Below the pieces are notes generated by a model that ran no database searches, had not been told where the DNA came from, and saw only the letters and a program-made list of their open reading frames with translations. A stretch of DNA of 64,000 nt from Austropuccinia psidii (lineage: Eukaryota > Basidiomycota > Pucciniomycetes > Pucciniales > Sphaerophragmiaceae): the NCBI GenBank assembly GCA_023105745.1, contig JALGQZ010000001.1:64684937-64748936 (forward strand), read 5' to 3'. A program made the translations under genes and the position numbers. Within the stretch, counting starts at the first letter, position 1; the number at the start of each line of letters is the position of its first letter. Positions 33,250 through 44,791 of the stretch are shown in pieces.

Positions 33250-35116
33250 TGTCAAAACTCCTATTTTTTGGGATGAAAATTAGGAAGTACCTGGAGGGAT
33301 AAATCACATTTGAATAGTTTTGAATTGCTAATAAAGCTTGTTACCAAGGGTGGCAAGGGTGTATTACCTTCCCCTCCTAAAATACTGAACAAAATCTTCC
33401 TTGGAGCTCACAAACCAAAAATAAAATTAGTAAGTGGCCTTACAACTTCAGAAGACAAAATTCAGAATTATCCAATCATACCTATTCAATACATAATATG
33501 AAATATAATTTCAGTAATTATGGTTGAATTTGAGATTTTAATGAAACACTAGTTTGTATAATTTTCAGTTCTAGTGAGATTGAGGTGAGTGATTTCTTCT
33601 TAGTGATGAAACCTTGATAGGATGGGTTATTCAAGGGGTTCTGGAAAGTTTGGTGAGTTTTGATAGAGGTAATCCTGATAAGCTAAAGCTATAATAGAGT
33701 AAAATAATATTTTTCAAAGGTTTGTAATTTTTTTTCAAGAAGGGTTAATAATAGCACAGAATTTTATTTTTTAAGTCTAAGAGGTAAGCTTGTTTGATAT
33801 TCAGTGTTTAAAGGGTTGTGTTAATTTTACAGGATGAAATATTTGAACAGAGTGGTAACCCTAATTTTGGGTACTAGATAATTTTATTTTATTTTTAATA
33901 ATAAGATTACACAGAGCTTAGCTACTGGGAAATATTCAACACTATACTTCTACTGAGCTTAGCTACTGGGAAATCTTCAACACTATACTTTCACTGAGCT
34001 TAGCTACTAGGAAAGTAAGTTCACTATAATATATTGGACTACCTCTCAGGTGAGGAATGACTCATTCCTGTGCTTATAATGTGCACGGGGGTAATTTTTG
34101 ATATTTTGGGGGAGAGAGCCTGTGTATTTATACCTTTTGTGAGCCCACAGGGCCCTCCATGGGAGCTGTCTTTATCAACTTTAATCCCTCTTGATTTCAT
34201 CATGTGAATTTGTTTTTGGTAAGGAATCTTCTTGTATGGGTCAGGTGATTTAAGGTTTGGTGATAATTTTACCTCTGCACAGCCTCAATATATCACATGA
34301 TGATCTTTTTGTGAGCTAATATTCTTTGATTCTTCTTGCATGCATGAGGTGAATTAATTTTTTCTGTGGAGTTTTCTTGTACACAGCCTCTTTTCTGTCA
34401 CATGATATGCTGTTGGTGGGTGCAGTATCACATGATGACCTTGTATTTTATTTGCATAGGTCATATTTTAGGCTTAATAGAAGTGGATGTTTAATTTATG
34501 AAGGTTTCATGGTTGTGTTTCTTCTTTTTGAACTTTAAAGTGAGTTCAGGTGAGAATTTCTTGCACTTATTAATTTGATTAATCCTGTTGTAACTAGTTC
34601 TGAATTGAATCAGGTGATAAATGGTGTAAAGAATTTTGATGCCTTTTTTAAGGTTTAAAGTGGAGTTGCTGCAGATATTAAAGGGGTTATTCCTGTGGCT
34701 TTGCTGGAGATTACCATAAGAAATTCAAGTAGGTCAAACTTTTCATCATGGGACTCTGCTGTGTCTGAATGCAAGGAGGACATGTAGCTTATGGAGGGAT
34801 ACCTTTCTTTCTGCATGAATCCAGTGGCTATAATCAGGGTGTGTAATTGAAAGGGTGGTACCTTATTTGTTGCAAATAGTTTGCTACATGTAACTTTCCT
34901 TTTACATATGCATAATGAAATTGAATAATTTATTTAAAGACATACACTTCCCTTTGGTGCCTGTGCCATGGTAGTATTAATTAACTCCAGCTTCATGCTG
35001 TAAAATTGACCTTTTGATATAAAATCTTATGGTAAGTCTGACTGTGGGTTGGTTTTACTGCTGTTATGGGGTACTATGGCCTTGAGCCTGGTAAAAAAAT
35101 GGTATGGAATACCACA
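33250..35116. mobile_element. Solo LTR, family B (1867 bp)
   Basis: Starts TGTCAAAACTCC and ends GGAATACCACA, separating the Gypsy-4 polypurine tract from its pol. The start matches the insert at 22575 and the end matches a fragment at 40925-41036 (TACTATGxxCTTGAGCCTGGT, TGGTATGGAATACCACA). Between them there is no coding frame. The flanks CCCAC and CTAAC are only partly alike, so the target duplication is not secure. Near 33900-34010 the block GAGCTTAGCTACTGGGAAA occurs three times in tandem, about 54 bp apart. Confidence 0.75.
33913..34016. repeat. Tandem repeat in the family-B solo LTR
   Basis: The unit with GAGCTTAGCTACTGGGAAA followed by an ACACTATACTT(C/T)xACT segment appears two full times and a third partial time, period close to 54 bp. 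Confidence 0.75.
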
Positions 35117-36861
35117 CTAACAAAAAATGATATTGTACAGCAACTTTCTTAGTGAGTTTGTGGAATAAAAAGTAGAAAGCTCCAAAGGGGTTTAATATCA
35201 GCTGTTTAACCTCTTTATACTACTCAGATCAAGTAATTAAGCACATTTCAAAGGCATATTAAGGCTTTTGGCCCTCTTTCATGCCTATATATTCTAAAAT
35301 TCTTATCTTATTCTGCCAGAAATTTATCTTCATTTACAGGGTTTCTATATTGGACAGGATATTCTCTTTGATTATTAATCCTAAGTCTTCTTTCTTTAAT
35401 GACCTTCTTTAGCGTTTTGTCTCCATCCCGTTCTACCTGTGGTGAAGTGAGAGGAGTGGGGTTCCTTGAAGGAGCAAATTATTTATCAGCTGTGTGATAT
35501 GCTTTAATCCAGCTGACCAGGAAATTGGGGTGTTTATATTCTAATTCACTACTCACTTCCACTTGAATTGCATTGGTTCCATGCAAGGTGAAAATGAAAA
35601 ATTACCTAAATAAGAATATCTAAGCTTCTTTGGGACTTTAGTATTATTGAAGGTTAAGTGTTAAACTAGAATTTGGTCCCCTATCTTGAAGTCTGGTACT
35701 TTATGACTCTTGTCCCCCTTCTGTTTTCCATATTCAAAAGTTTCATCCATGTGTGATATTGCATGGTGTTTCACTTGATCAAGAATTAGATTGAAGATGG
35801 AATCTGTAGGATCAATGTAAATCAATTCTTTCCTCAGTGCATATTCTGGGAGTCTTTGATTCAATCATTTACTAACATGGCAGGAGTTTGACCTGTGGAA
35901 GAATGAACAGATATCTTATATTCAATTTATAATTCAGGAATTAAGGTGCACCAGTAATGGCTAAATACATCTGAATATTTGAGCTATACACCATAGGAAC
36001 AGAATCTCTTTATTATATATTTTAAAGATTGAATCCTTCTGTCTTCAACCCCATCAGTTTAAGGGTTGTATGTTTCAGAAAAGGATAGCTTGGTACTAAA
36101 ACATCTGTGAAGGTTGGTCCAAAGTGCAGATGTGAAGTAACCCTGTGTGAAAAATAACTCTATTACACAGGAGGCTGTATCCAAAATAGTGTCATCTTCA
36201 CCAAATGTTAAGAATATGGAAGTTCTGCTATGTCTGTATACAATGACTGAGCAAGCATCAGAATTGTTGTCACCAATTTGAGGTAGTGCTGTGACCCAAT
36301 CCATATGAATCACTTAACAAGGGGATTTTGGTTTATATATATGGATTATAAGTCCAAATTTCTTTCCTGTGCTCCTGTTCTCTTTTTGGGATATGTCACA
36401 AGTGTGAAAATATGAAATAGTTCCTTTCTCCTAAATTGCCACCATGCACAGTTCTTGACATTTTCAATTATGTGGCCCTCTGATAGGTTTCCAGCATATA
36501 TTCTATACTTACATTCATGGTTGAGGTTATTGAATATAAATTTTCTGCAAAATGTCATTACACAAGAATTATTAGCTCTATGATAGATTATTAAATCAAG
36601 AAAGCTGAATCTTCCTTCATGATAGGAGGTTTTTTATACTCCATTCAATGAATTAACCAAATCTGTCTCTTTAAAGTATTTTTCCAATGTGCATCTTGAT
36701 ATATGGAAATTTTTGTCTTGCTTGTATGACTATCTGAATTCTTCAAAGAATTCAGTCCCAATTCCAGCTGTGTTAACTCCTTAAATTGGGATATGTGGTT
36801 CTTCTTCTAGAGTTAAATAAGCTTGGGTATCAGGTGTATTTGATTATGATCATCTTTTAAG
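35117..36861 (-). pseudogene. Gypsy-4 integrase remnant
   Basis: Minus-strand pieces match Gypsy-1 integrase in order. The zinc-finger part at 36558-36346 contains HECKYRIYAGNLSEGH and WWQFRRKE. The core at 36313-36059 contains MIHMDWVTALP (first Asp) and a deletion removing the second catalytic Asp region around SALWTNLHR. The later part at 35864-35661 contains ALRKELIYIDPT and HKVPDFKIGDQ. The GPY/F and tail part, 35640-35280, is full of stops. The 36600-36860 segment matches the RNase H-integrase linker. It cannot encode an enzyme. Confidence 0.85.
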
Positions 36862-38552
36862 TCCATCAGAACTCCTGTGAGGTTTGAATATGAAAGAATA
36901 AGGAAATATTACTAATATTTTACTTATTGTACTCCAAATGTCCTTATCAAAGTAATAAATAAGATAAATAATAAGTATAATAATAAAGAAGTATTATAAT
37001 TATGGCCTAAAAATTTGTCTATTATTTCAATACATGAAATAATATAAATCATATTATTAAAATGATATAATATAATTGAATATATCAGTATTTGATAATT
37101 GATATTCTATGGCAGTTCATTATTTCTACAAAAAAATAATAAATGTGTAAAAAATTGTTATTTAATAATAAAAAATTTATAACAGTAATATTACCAATGG
37201 TAAAGTTATATATTAATAAAAAAATGATTAAGAGAAATAATAAAGAGAAAATAACATACTTTTAACACTTAATAAAATACTTTCAAGTAAATATACACCA
37301 AAAAATGAAAATAAAACTTATTTAAATTATATTTAAAAATAAAAAAAGGAGGAAATTACAAATATTCTTGTTTTGAAAATAATAAAGTTATTACCTTTGG
37401 ATTTAATATTTTTAACATTTTTGATGCGCCTGAGGAGGAAATAGAGGGAAAAAGAGCTCTATGTACAGTAGAATCCTCCCTCCTGGAGTCCAGAAGGCTT
37501 CAAGTACATGTGTACTGATGGTATCCACTGGAATTGATAAGTAATTTGAGGTTTAGTGCTGATTACATCAAAATTAAACCTTCTTATCTCATTATTATTC
37601 CATAATTCAGATTTATCACTATAACTCTACGTTTTCTGACATAATAGGCTTGGAAGAAGCCTAAAATTTGTGTATTTTATTATTATTAATCATTATTTAA
37701 TAGTATTCACCAGTTTTATCACTCATATAACTGTTCAGCTTGAAATATGGTTACAGTGGCTGATCATAAATGATCAATTTTAAGCTTAACCTTTGATCAT
37801 GAATAATGTTTGATTTAGACACACCACAGACATTCAGAAAGTGAATTATGATAGCTTGGAAATTGATTATTAAGCTCCCAAGATCATTCAGTTAAATAAT
37901 GAAAACTCTATTCTTGATGATTTTTCTTGTAACTCATCTTTTCTGTTGAGATTTGCTATTTTAAACCCAAACCATTATTTCAAGGGGTTATACCTTGAAT
38001 ATAAGGATAAACACTACATCATTCTTCATGTATGAACTAGTGGAATTTAAATATCTACTTTTTCTCTAAGTTTGGACTACTTTCACAACAAATTAGTCAA
38101 CAGCTTTTCTTATTTTGATCAATAAACCATTGTATGTTATAACCTTATTGATAGCTTGCCAAATGAGGTTTATATCAGTATTAATACAGTAATTATGGGG
38201 TAACCTTACTGTTGGTTTAACTATAAATCATGCATCTTTCAAGATATATGAGATCAAAACCATGAATATATGCACTGATCATAAAAGTACATATATTTAG
38301 CTTTTCTCAGTAAGTATTGAGTTTTCAGATATGACATGAAAATGTTATATGTGTAGGCATTGATGGAGTATCCAATGGTGTCATTCATTTTTCATCTTTA
38401 TTCATTGGGTTCAGAGATAATAAAGGTTTTATCCCTTTTTATGGCATTTTTACTTATTTTCAGATAATAATTTCAATTCTCACCCTCAAAATAAGTATTT
38501 TGAAGTTTTACGTGACCTTTTTGGATATGTGGTCATATCTCAAAGTCTCACA
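36862..38552. repeat. LTR-derived AT-rich DNA (family-B-like start, Gypsy-5 LTR end)
   Basis: At about 36862 Gypsy-4 gives way to AGAACTCCTGTGAGG...ATGAAAGAATAAGG, resembling the family-B LTR start. Around 37435-37500 a GGAGGAAATAGAGGG...TCCTCCCTCCTGGAG block stands where that family has its GGGCCCTCCAT block. The right end (38505-38552, TTTTTGGATATGTGGTCATATCTCAAAGTCTCACA) matches the end of the Gypsy LTRs and borders a polypurine remnant, so it is the worn 3' LTR of Gypsy-5. The border between the two parts is not visible. No coding frame. Confidence 0.5.
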
Positions 38553-40920
38553 TTCCCTACCATCAAAAAAGGTTTTACCACAATCTGATATAGCTAATGT
38601 GGGTATCATCCACTGTCCTACATCTTCAATAGACTTTATTAGTCTTCAAGCTCAATAATGCGTAACCTTTCTATTATTTAGGTCTGCTTTCATGTCTCAA
38701 ACTTCTTCATAGTTTATCAGAATTAGTTATATCTTTCTCAAGTAGCCATTCATCTTCTTGAGTCAGGGTTTTATATGTTAAAAGGTATTCCCTTTCTTTT
38801 TTTGTTTATTGTCTTATTTCTTTAAGGATTTTAAAAATCTTCTTTTCTTCTCCTTCCTCTAGAGGTGGAATTTCTATTGATGGTTTAATTCTTAGAGGAG
38901 ATAACTCCTTATCACTTGAGCTATGAGTTTTTATCAGATTTTCATGGAAAGTTGAATGTTTCTTCATCAATTCACCTATCAATTCTAGGTGCACAGCATT
39001 AGAGCCATGTAGTGCTCTGATCATGATGGGTCCTGAAGAGGAATATTTCAATTTTTTTGCGCCTTTGATGTTATTAAAGTTTATAGTTTATACTAATACT
39101 AATTATCCTACTTTACAATCAGGTGGATTGTGACCTTTTTACCATATTTCCTTTTCCTATTTAAAAGAATCTTGCATACATCTGTTGGCATGATGTCTTA
39201 CTTTTTCAAGAATTATTCCAAAACTGCTTTCTGTTAGATGTATATACACTGGGTTGTTTTTGAGAGTTTCATAAGGAAGTCTTAGATTCAAGCCTTTTTC
39301 TAACATTGCTGATGTTGTTCCAGTTAAAGAATGAATGTATGTTATATATGAAAGCTCAAGAGCTGGTATTAAGGTACACAAATCATGGGTAAAACCATAA
39401 GAGTCTTTGAATTAGAGGTCATAAGAAAGAATATTCTTCTCATTTCCTGAAAGGTTTTTATCATTCTTTCTTCTGAACCATCAGTTTGGAGGTGGCAGCT
39501 TGTTGAGAATCATAGCTTTGTTCCAAACAAGCTATGGAGATCTTTCCATAATGATAAAGTGAATTTGGGATCTCTATCAATTATGATATTTTGGAATACT
39601 GCTGTATGACTCATGAATCCATTCCATATCATCATTACTGTGTCCATAGCTATGTCATCTTTGTTACATGGTAAGAAAACTGGGGTTTTTCTGTACCTGT
39701 AAACTGATACTAGGCATGCATTATAACTTTTTCTCCTCCTGGAGGTAAGGCTGTTACCCAATCCATGTGAAATATTTCCCATGGGTATTTTTGTTCTTGG
39801 ATTTGGATCATAATTCCAAAGTTCCGTACTCTGGATCTGCTTCATTTTTTGTATCTCTCAAAGGTTTGGAAAGACTCTGAAACATATTTTCTCAAATTTG
39901 GCCACCAAGAGCAGGTTTTCACTCTCTCTAGTGTCCTATCTTCTGAGAGATGTAAAGATATAACACTATCATAGAGCTCATGTAGTATAGTTCTTATCAG
40001 AGTCCTATCTGTAAAGGTCATAACACTTGTGTGCTTAGTCTTATGACAAAGAATTCCATCAAGGAGGTGGATTCTTCCTTCAATATATATGCGTTTTTTC
40101 ATATTTTATCTACTTTGGAAGATAGTGATGGGTCCTTGAAATATTTAATTAAGAGTTGAAATAAGATATGACAAATTTTTTCCAGCTTATAGAGTTCTTT
40201 AGCTTGATTAAAGAATTCTGTGCAAATATCTGTAACACATATGCCTTCTACATTTTTTTCTTCCTGTGGTACCAATGCTAAGTTTTCAGAGGTATTTGCT
40301 AAAGCCCATCTGCTAAGACCATTTTCATTTTTATTAATATTTCCAGATTTATGCAATATGGTCATATTTCCTCTATGTTCTTGGATAGCAACCTTCCATC
40401 TCAGCATGTGTCTATTTTGTGTCTTCATTTTTGATAAAGATCTTACATCATTACAGTCTGTAATGACATCAAACATTGTTCCATCCAAATGTTAGTGTAA
40501 AATTTACAAAGCCCACCCTAACCAAATACATTTGATTTGGCTTGCTCCATATGTTTCTTCTGTTGGCTTAATTTGTCTTGAAATGAAGCAAATTGGTCCC
40601 TCAACACGTTTATCATTGATGATTTGTGTCTGGCGTAGTGAAGCACCTAATCCTTCTCCACAAGTATCAATGAACAGTTGTAAAGGTAATTTCCAATCTG
40701 TAATTAAGATAAAGGGGGCCTTTTTGAGGGCTTTTTTCAGTTCCTCATATGCTTTAACCCTTTATTCAGTAATTTTATAGACTTTCTGTCAGTCATAGGG
40801 TTTGTACAGGTATTTGGCTATTATTGCAAAGTACTTAATATTCTGTCTGTAATAACCAGAAAATACTAGAAATAATTGCATTTCTTTTTTGTTTTGGGGA
40901 ATTGGTTTCAGTAGGACTGC
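38553..40920 (-). pseudogene. Gypsy-5 pol remnant (RT end, RNase H, integrase)
   Basis: Minus-strand frames match the Gypsy-1 pol order in diverged form. From 40920 down there is the end of RT and start of RNase H in broken frames. At 40488-40099 are the RNase H end and linker ([34 protein letters not shown]). At 40102-39842 is the zinc finger (LHELYDSVISLHLSEDRT, WWPNLRKY). At 39845-39510 is the core with IIIDRDPKFTLSLW. At 39381-39157 is the following segment (TLIPALELSYIT). At 39051-38806 is the GPY/F-like part. It is more diverged from Gypsy-1 than Gypsy-2 is, so it represents a related subfamily. The 5' side is cut by an LTR fragment at about 40925. Confidence 0.85.
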
Positions 40921-40924
40921 TGTA

Positions 40925-41036
40925 AAAGTGCCCTTTAAGTGTAAAAGTTTACTGTAATTCTGCAGGTTGGTTGAACTTACTTCTTTTGTTGGGTACTATG
41001 AGCTTGAGCCTGGTGAAAAAAAAGGTATGGAATACC
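40925..41036. repeat. Fragment of family-B LTR end
   Basis: Matches the last ~110 bp of the LTR at 33250-35116: CTGTAAAA, GGTTGGTTxxACT, GGGTACTATGxxCTTGAGCCTGGT, then AAGGTATGGAATACCACA. It directly truncates Gypsy-5 RT, so the insertion or a later deletion removed the rest. Confidence 0.7.
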
Positions 41037-41515
41037 ACACCATCTTTCTCTAATCAAGTTTACTCAAAGGGTCATCACGAAGGAGGAGAAATAAGGTATT
41101 GGTTGATCTTATTTCTTGAGAACAGTATAGTTATTAATGCAATTTCTTTTTTCTAAGTTATTGTAGCATACACTTATGAGCTCTGGCTGGTCCTCAAGGA
41201 CAGGTAGATAAAATACTTTACTGGTTGCTTAGGTAATTAGCAGCAGTAGTCCCATGTCTTATTCATCCATCCACTTACTAATTTGGTTTGAAATTGTAGA
41301 ACCAGGAACAGATTTTAAGTCTCTATATACTTATTATAAGTATATACATATTGAGTGTTGAATAATTAAAAAAGGTATATCCATTTATTTACTGCAGGAT
41401 ATAGCATGGAATACTTACAAATACGAAATTATCTTAATGCAAAGGTATTTCAATACCTTATAAGTGACTACAACAATAAGGAGGAGCATACCTGATAGTG
41501 TTAAGGTAGAAGGAA
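41037..41515. other. Unassigned sequence left of the family-D solo LTR
   Basis: No coding frame or recognisable repeat. It ends in GGATA, the target duplicate of the solo LTR, and its original continuation is at 43110. It may be part of the 3' LTR of the copia element further right, but I found no second copy to prove that. Confidence 0.4.
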
Positions 41516-41520
41516 GGATA

Positions 41521-43104
41521 TGTCCCAACCATGTGTGATAACCCCCCAATGGGTGTTTACAGCAATTCTAGCCTGACCCCAATTTATGGCCAATTGACCA
41601 ATTTTGGTATTTAATGGCCTTTGGGCCATATCCACTTCCTTTGGCCACTCATGGCCCCAGGACATATCCTGTAATCCTTGGCCTCCTTGGCCAATTGTCC
41701 ACCTCACCAACCGCCAGGGAAGTACCCTTGTTTTGGGTCTGGGGGGTCCATCCGGTCTTCAAGGGGCCTCTGGCCCCTATAGCCATCACCAGGGCCTTTG
41801 GTTAACCCATTTTAACTGGGTGGTCTAAGGACTAAATGGCCTTTTTCGGCCATTTAGGCCCCATACAGCCTCTATGGTGCACGGGCCATAATCCACAGCC
41901 CATGGGAACTTTTAGGCCCCTTTTGGCCTAATTCCAATGAGGCAAAAAGGAGCCAAGGGGGAAGTCCACTAGACCCTGAGGCCAGGTGGGCCCATTTTGG
42001 CTCAAAAATGGTCAAAAGGATCCCAGGACCCCAAATTGGCCATAATCAACCATGGAGCCCGCATTCAACCCATAGCCTTTGGCAACCAGCTCAGGTCCAG
42101 AAAGGCTTCCCCTCAGCTCAGGGGAAGACTTTTCTTTCATTCATGGACCCCGTACCAAAGCATCCAAGCATGGTGCATATATGGTATAATATACCATCAT
42201 GCACCATTTTTGCTCAGAAAGCCAATGGTGATGTTTACAGGACCCAAATATGTCATTTAAATTCAAGTCCCCAAATCCATCACCCATTTTAAAGGAAGAC
42301 TTCTCAGTCATTCAGTATTGCAATCCCTGAAAGCTACCAGAAGACCGTTTGAGGACCCCAACCACCTGACCCTGCAGGTGTTGGGTTGTTATTTCATCTG
42401 AGGATTATTCAAGGGGTAAATTCAAGAGGTTATCAATCCTTCAATTGGCTGTAAAGGCATCAAGAACTTCAATATTCCTTGGACAACTCAATTGGTCCAT
42501 AAAGGCTGTATTCAAGAAACCTGTATGGCCTTGGCCCTTTTGGGAAAATTCATATTCCACTGTGGGAATTAGGTCACACAGTTCTATTCCCAGATGGCCA
42601 CATCTGTATTGACCCAAAACAGTCAATACAGCTGGGTGATCCACCCTCCAGGATCAGTCTTCAATGTTTCACATATAGTGGCCACCTTTTCTTCCCTGGG
42701 AACTTTTTACCCAGTTAATTCATATATTGGATTCATTTTTATCCTTATTTCCTTCTTTCATTATTAGAGTAAATACCAATAATCTCAAGCTAGTCATTTG
42801 CACCCTTTTCCTCACCTGTCAGTGGATATTGGTGGTCATATCCCTTACTAATTCCATTGTTCTTTCTGGAAGGTTGAAACAGTGAATTGAGGATTCATTT
42901 GGTTGGCTCTTTGGCCTTTGGCTTTCTCTTATTATCTTTGGAATTTGGCTTCCTTCTTATTTTGGCATATCTTGTATTTCTTTATTTTTTTCTCTTAAAG
43001 AAATATACTCTTCTTTATTTCTTCATTCTTTTGGAGCCCTCCAAGCCAGTTCTTGATTCCTGAGTTCCAGGCCACTCTTGCTTTCACCAAGAGACCCTAT
43101 GACA
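41521..43104 (+). mobile_element. Solo LTR, family D (1584 bp)
   Basis: Starts TGTCCCAACCATG and ends CCCTATGACA, flanked by perfect GGATA duplications at 41516-41520 and 43105-43109. It matches, in reverse orientation, the insert at 58882-60486 over its whole length. The front half is rich in GGCC/TGGCC and the back half is AT-rich. Short open frames are chance. No internal region accompanies it, so it is a solo LTR left by recombination. Confidence 0.9.
42170..42207 (+). promoter_or_regulatory. Conserved hairpin with TATA-like core in family-D LTR
   Basis: ATGGTGCAT at 42170-42178 pairs with ATGCACCAT at 42199-42207, with an inner ATGGTAT/ATACCAT pair and a TATAATATA core. The reverse-oriented copy at 59797-59833 keeps both arms. 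The position inside the LTR suggests a promoter or transcript-end element, but this is inference. Confidence 0.5.
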
Positions 43105-43469
43105 GGATAATAGTCAATTAGGTTTACTACGATTCTCATTGACTCTATTTATAATTTTTAATACAATTATTATGGTTACAAAGCCCATTTTGATGGGGTA
43201 ACCATAATACCCTTTTGTGAAGGGATTTGGCTATTCTCTGATGCATGTATGTTAATCTTGTTATAGATTTCCTCCATCCAAAGATACCCCCTCACTAATT
43301 GGACCATTAGACCCACTTTCTTCACAAAGATCTAATGCGCAGGCTGGGGAATGGACTTTGTTAGTCCATTGGCTGGAATTTCTTCAGTTGGAATATATGT
43401 AATTTCAGCTTTTCCTAGTTGTATCATCTCCTGATTTCAGTGTAACACAGTTTCAAAGTCTTTAGCTAG

Positions 43470-44048
43470 CTAATTGACTTGAGGATTGTATGCTAGTACT
43501 ATTTCTCCTTGATTGTCCCCTGTCAGTTGGAAAGGGTAAGTACACGCTAAATTTAGGTCCTTTGTAAATACCGCTGTCCAAAGAAGATATTTCATACCTT
43601 CAAACTGAGCCTTGTATTCAGCCTCACAAGAGGAATTTGATACAATTGCTTGTTTTTCACTTTTCCAATTGATACAAGCAATTCCAAGTGTGGTCATGTA
43701 TCCAGTTATCAATAAATGTGTATCATTGCAGTTGGCATAATAAGCATCAGTGTAGGTAGCTATATTGAGTGAATGACCACCCAGTAAAAGTGATAAGGAG
43801 GAGGAGCCTTTCAAGTATAGCAGTAGATTTTTGAAGGCTAACCAATGGGGAATTGCTGGTTTTTGAGGAACTGAGGAAGTTGAGAAATTGCCAAAGCAAT
43901 GTAACCTTGTGTGGTTACCTGTAGATAGCTGTTTTTTCCAATTTCTCTTCTGTAATTGATTTTTGAGGCATTTAAAGCATTGATTTCTTCCATGGATGAT
44001 TTTTGAAGGAAAACATTTGGTATCATAGGCATAGAAACTTGTTTTCAA
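43470..44048 (-). pseudogene. Copia-2 RT end and RNase H
   Basis: A 192-codon frame. The second half is copia RNase H: ATYTDAYYANCNDTHLLITGY (the second Asp usually in YxDADYA is Tyr here), IACINWKSEKQAIVSNSSCEAEYKA (catalytic Glu) and a GDNQGEIVLA segment near the end. The first part is the RT connection with a small frameshift. Copia RNase H would remove the RNA template. It is separate from the RT frame just upstream (44502-44068), so the gene is broken. Confidence 0.85.
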
Positions 44049-44067
44049 TCAGGCATATCATTCTCTT

Positions 44068-44502
44068 TCATAAATTAATCATGTATGATCTTTGAGATAG
44101 GCTCAACAGCTTTGTAGGTCTGTCACGTGAAATAGCTATCAAAAGGATATAGGATTCTGGACCTAAGTCTTCCATTTCAAATTGTTTCTTGATTATACTT
44201 TTTAATCTTGAGACATTGTTCGAGACTATGGTGAAGTCATCCACATGGAGGTGTATGTAGCATTCCCATTCTCGAGTCACTGTGGTAAACAAGCAACGGT
44301 CTGCTTTTATTGTGATGAGGGTAATTGATTCAAAAAACTTCGTGATATCCAGATAGCAGTACCTGGAGGCTTTTTTTAGCCCATATAATGGCCCCCTGAG
44401 TCTCCATACCTTTCCAGTATTTTGATTTGGGATGGAGGGAGCAATTTGCATATAAATATTTTCATTAAGAGTAGGATTTAATAAATCAGCTACTGCATTC
44501 AA
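44068..44502 (-). pseudogene. Copia-2 reverse transcriptase
   Basis: A 144-codon frame with the copia RT signature: LNPTLNENIYMQIAP, GKVWRLRGPLYGLKKASR, then YIHLHVDDFTIVS (VDD catalytic pair) and FEMEDLGPESYIL. The N-terminal part of RT is missing or shifted; fragments continue upstream to about 45000 (for example KKWKDALIEP at 44810). It copies element RNA to DNA when intact; here it is interrupted on both sides. Confidence 0.88.
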
Positions 44503-44791
44503 ATGATGATTTTAGATGTCTTTTATAGAAGCAACTGTTAACGGTCGTCTAAGGGTTCTGAATTTAACTTTTTTAAAGTATGTGTTGTTAAAATCTACAC
44601 CATACTTCTGTGTAAACTCTTGAGAACAAATTTGTACCTTGTTTTTGATTAATTCTCCCTTGTGGTTAAATTTCCTTTTAAATTGTACAGAGAAGCCAAC
44701 ATCTTTGCTTTCTTTTGGAAGAGTTTTTTCCTCAACTAAAACTCTTTAGTAAAGGTTATTTGATTTCTTTTAGAGCCTTCATCAATTCTTC

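Larger units (their letters stand above)
33239..36861 (-). mobile_element. Gypsy-4 internal fragment (integrase end), with solo LTR inside
   Basis: After the LTR comes the polypurine remnant TTCCCTCCCAC (33239-33249), a solo LTR, and then from 35117 the minus-strand integrase reading inwards. Gypsy-4 sequence stops near 36861 inside the end of RNase H, where another LTR-like block begins. The 5' half (gag, RT) is missing from this window. Confidence 0.75.

Noticed and set aside
41997..42292. Overlapping plus-strand frames of 87 and 94 codons
   Set aside because: Inside the family-D solo LTR and produced by its GGCC-rich composition; not open in the other copy.
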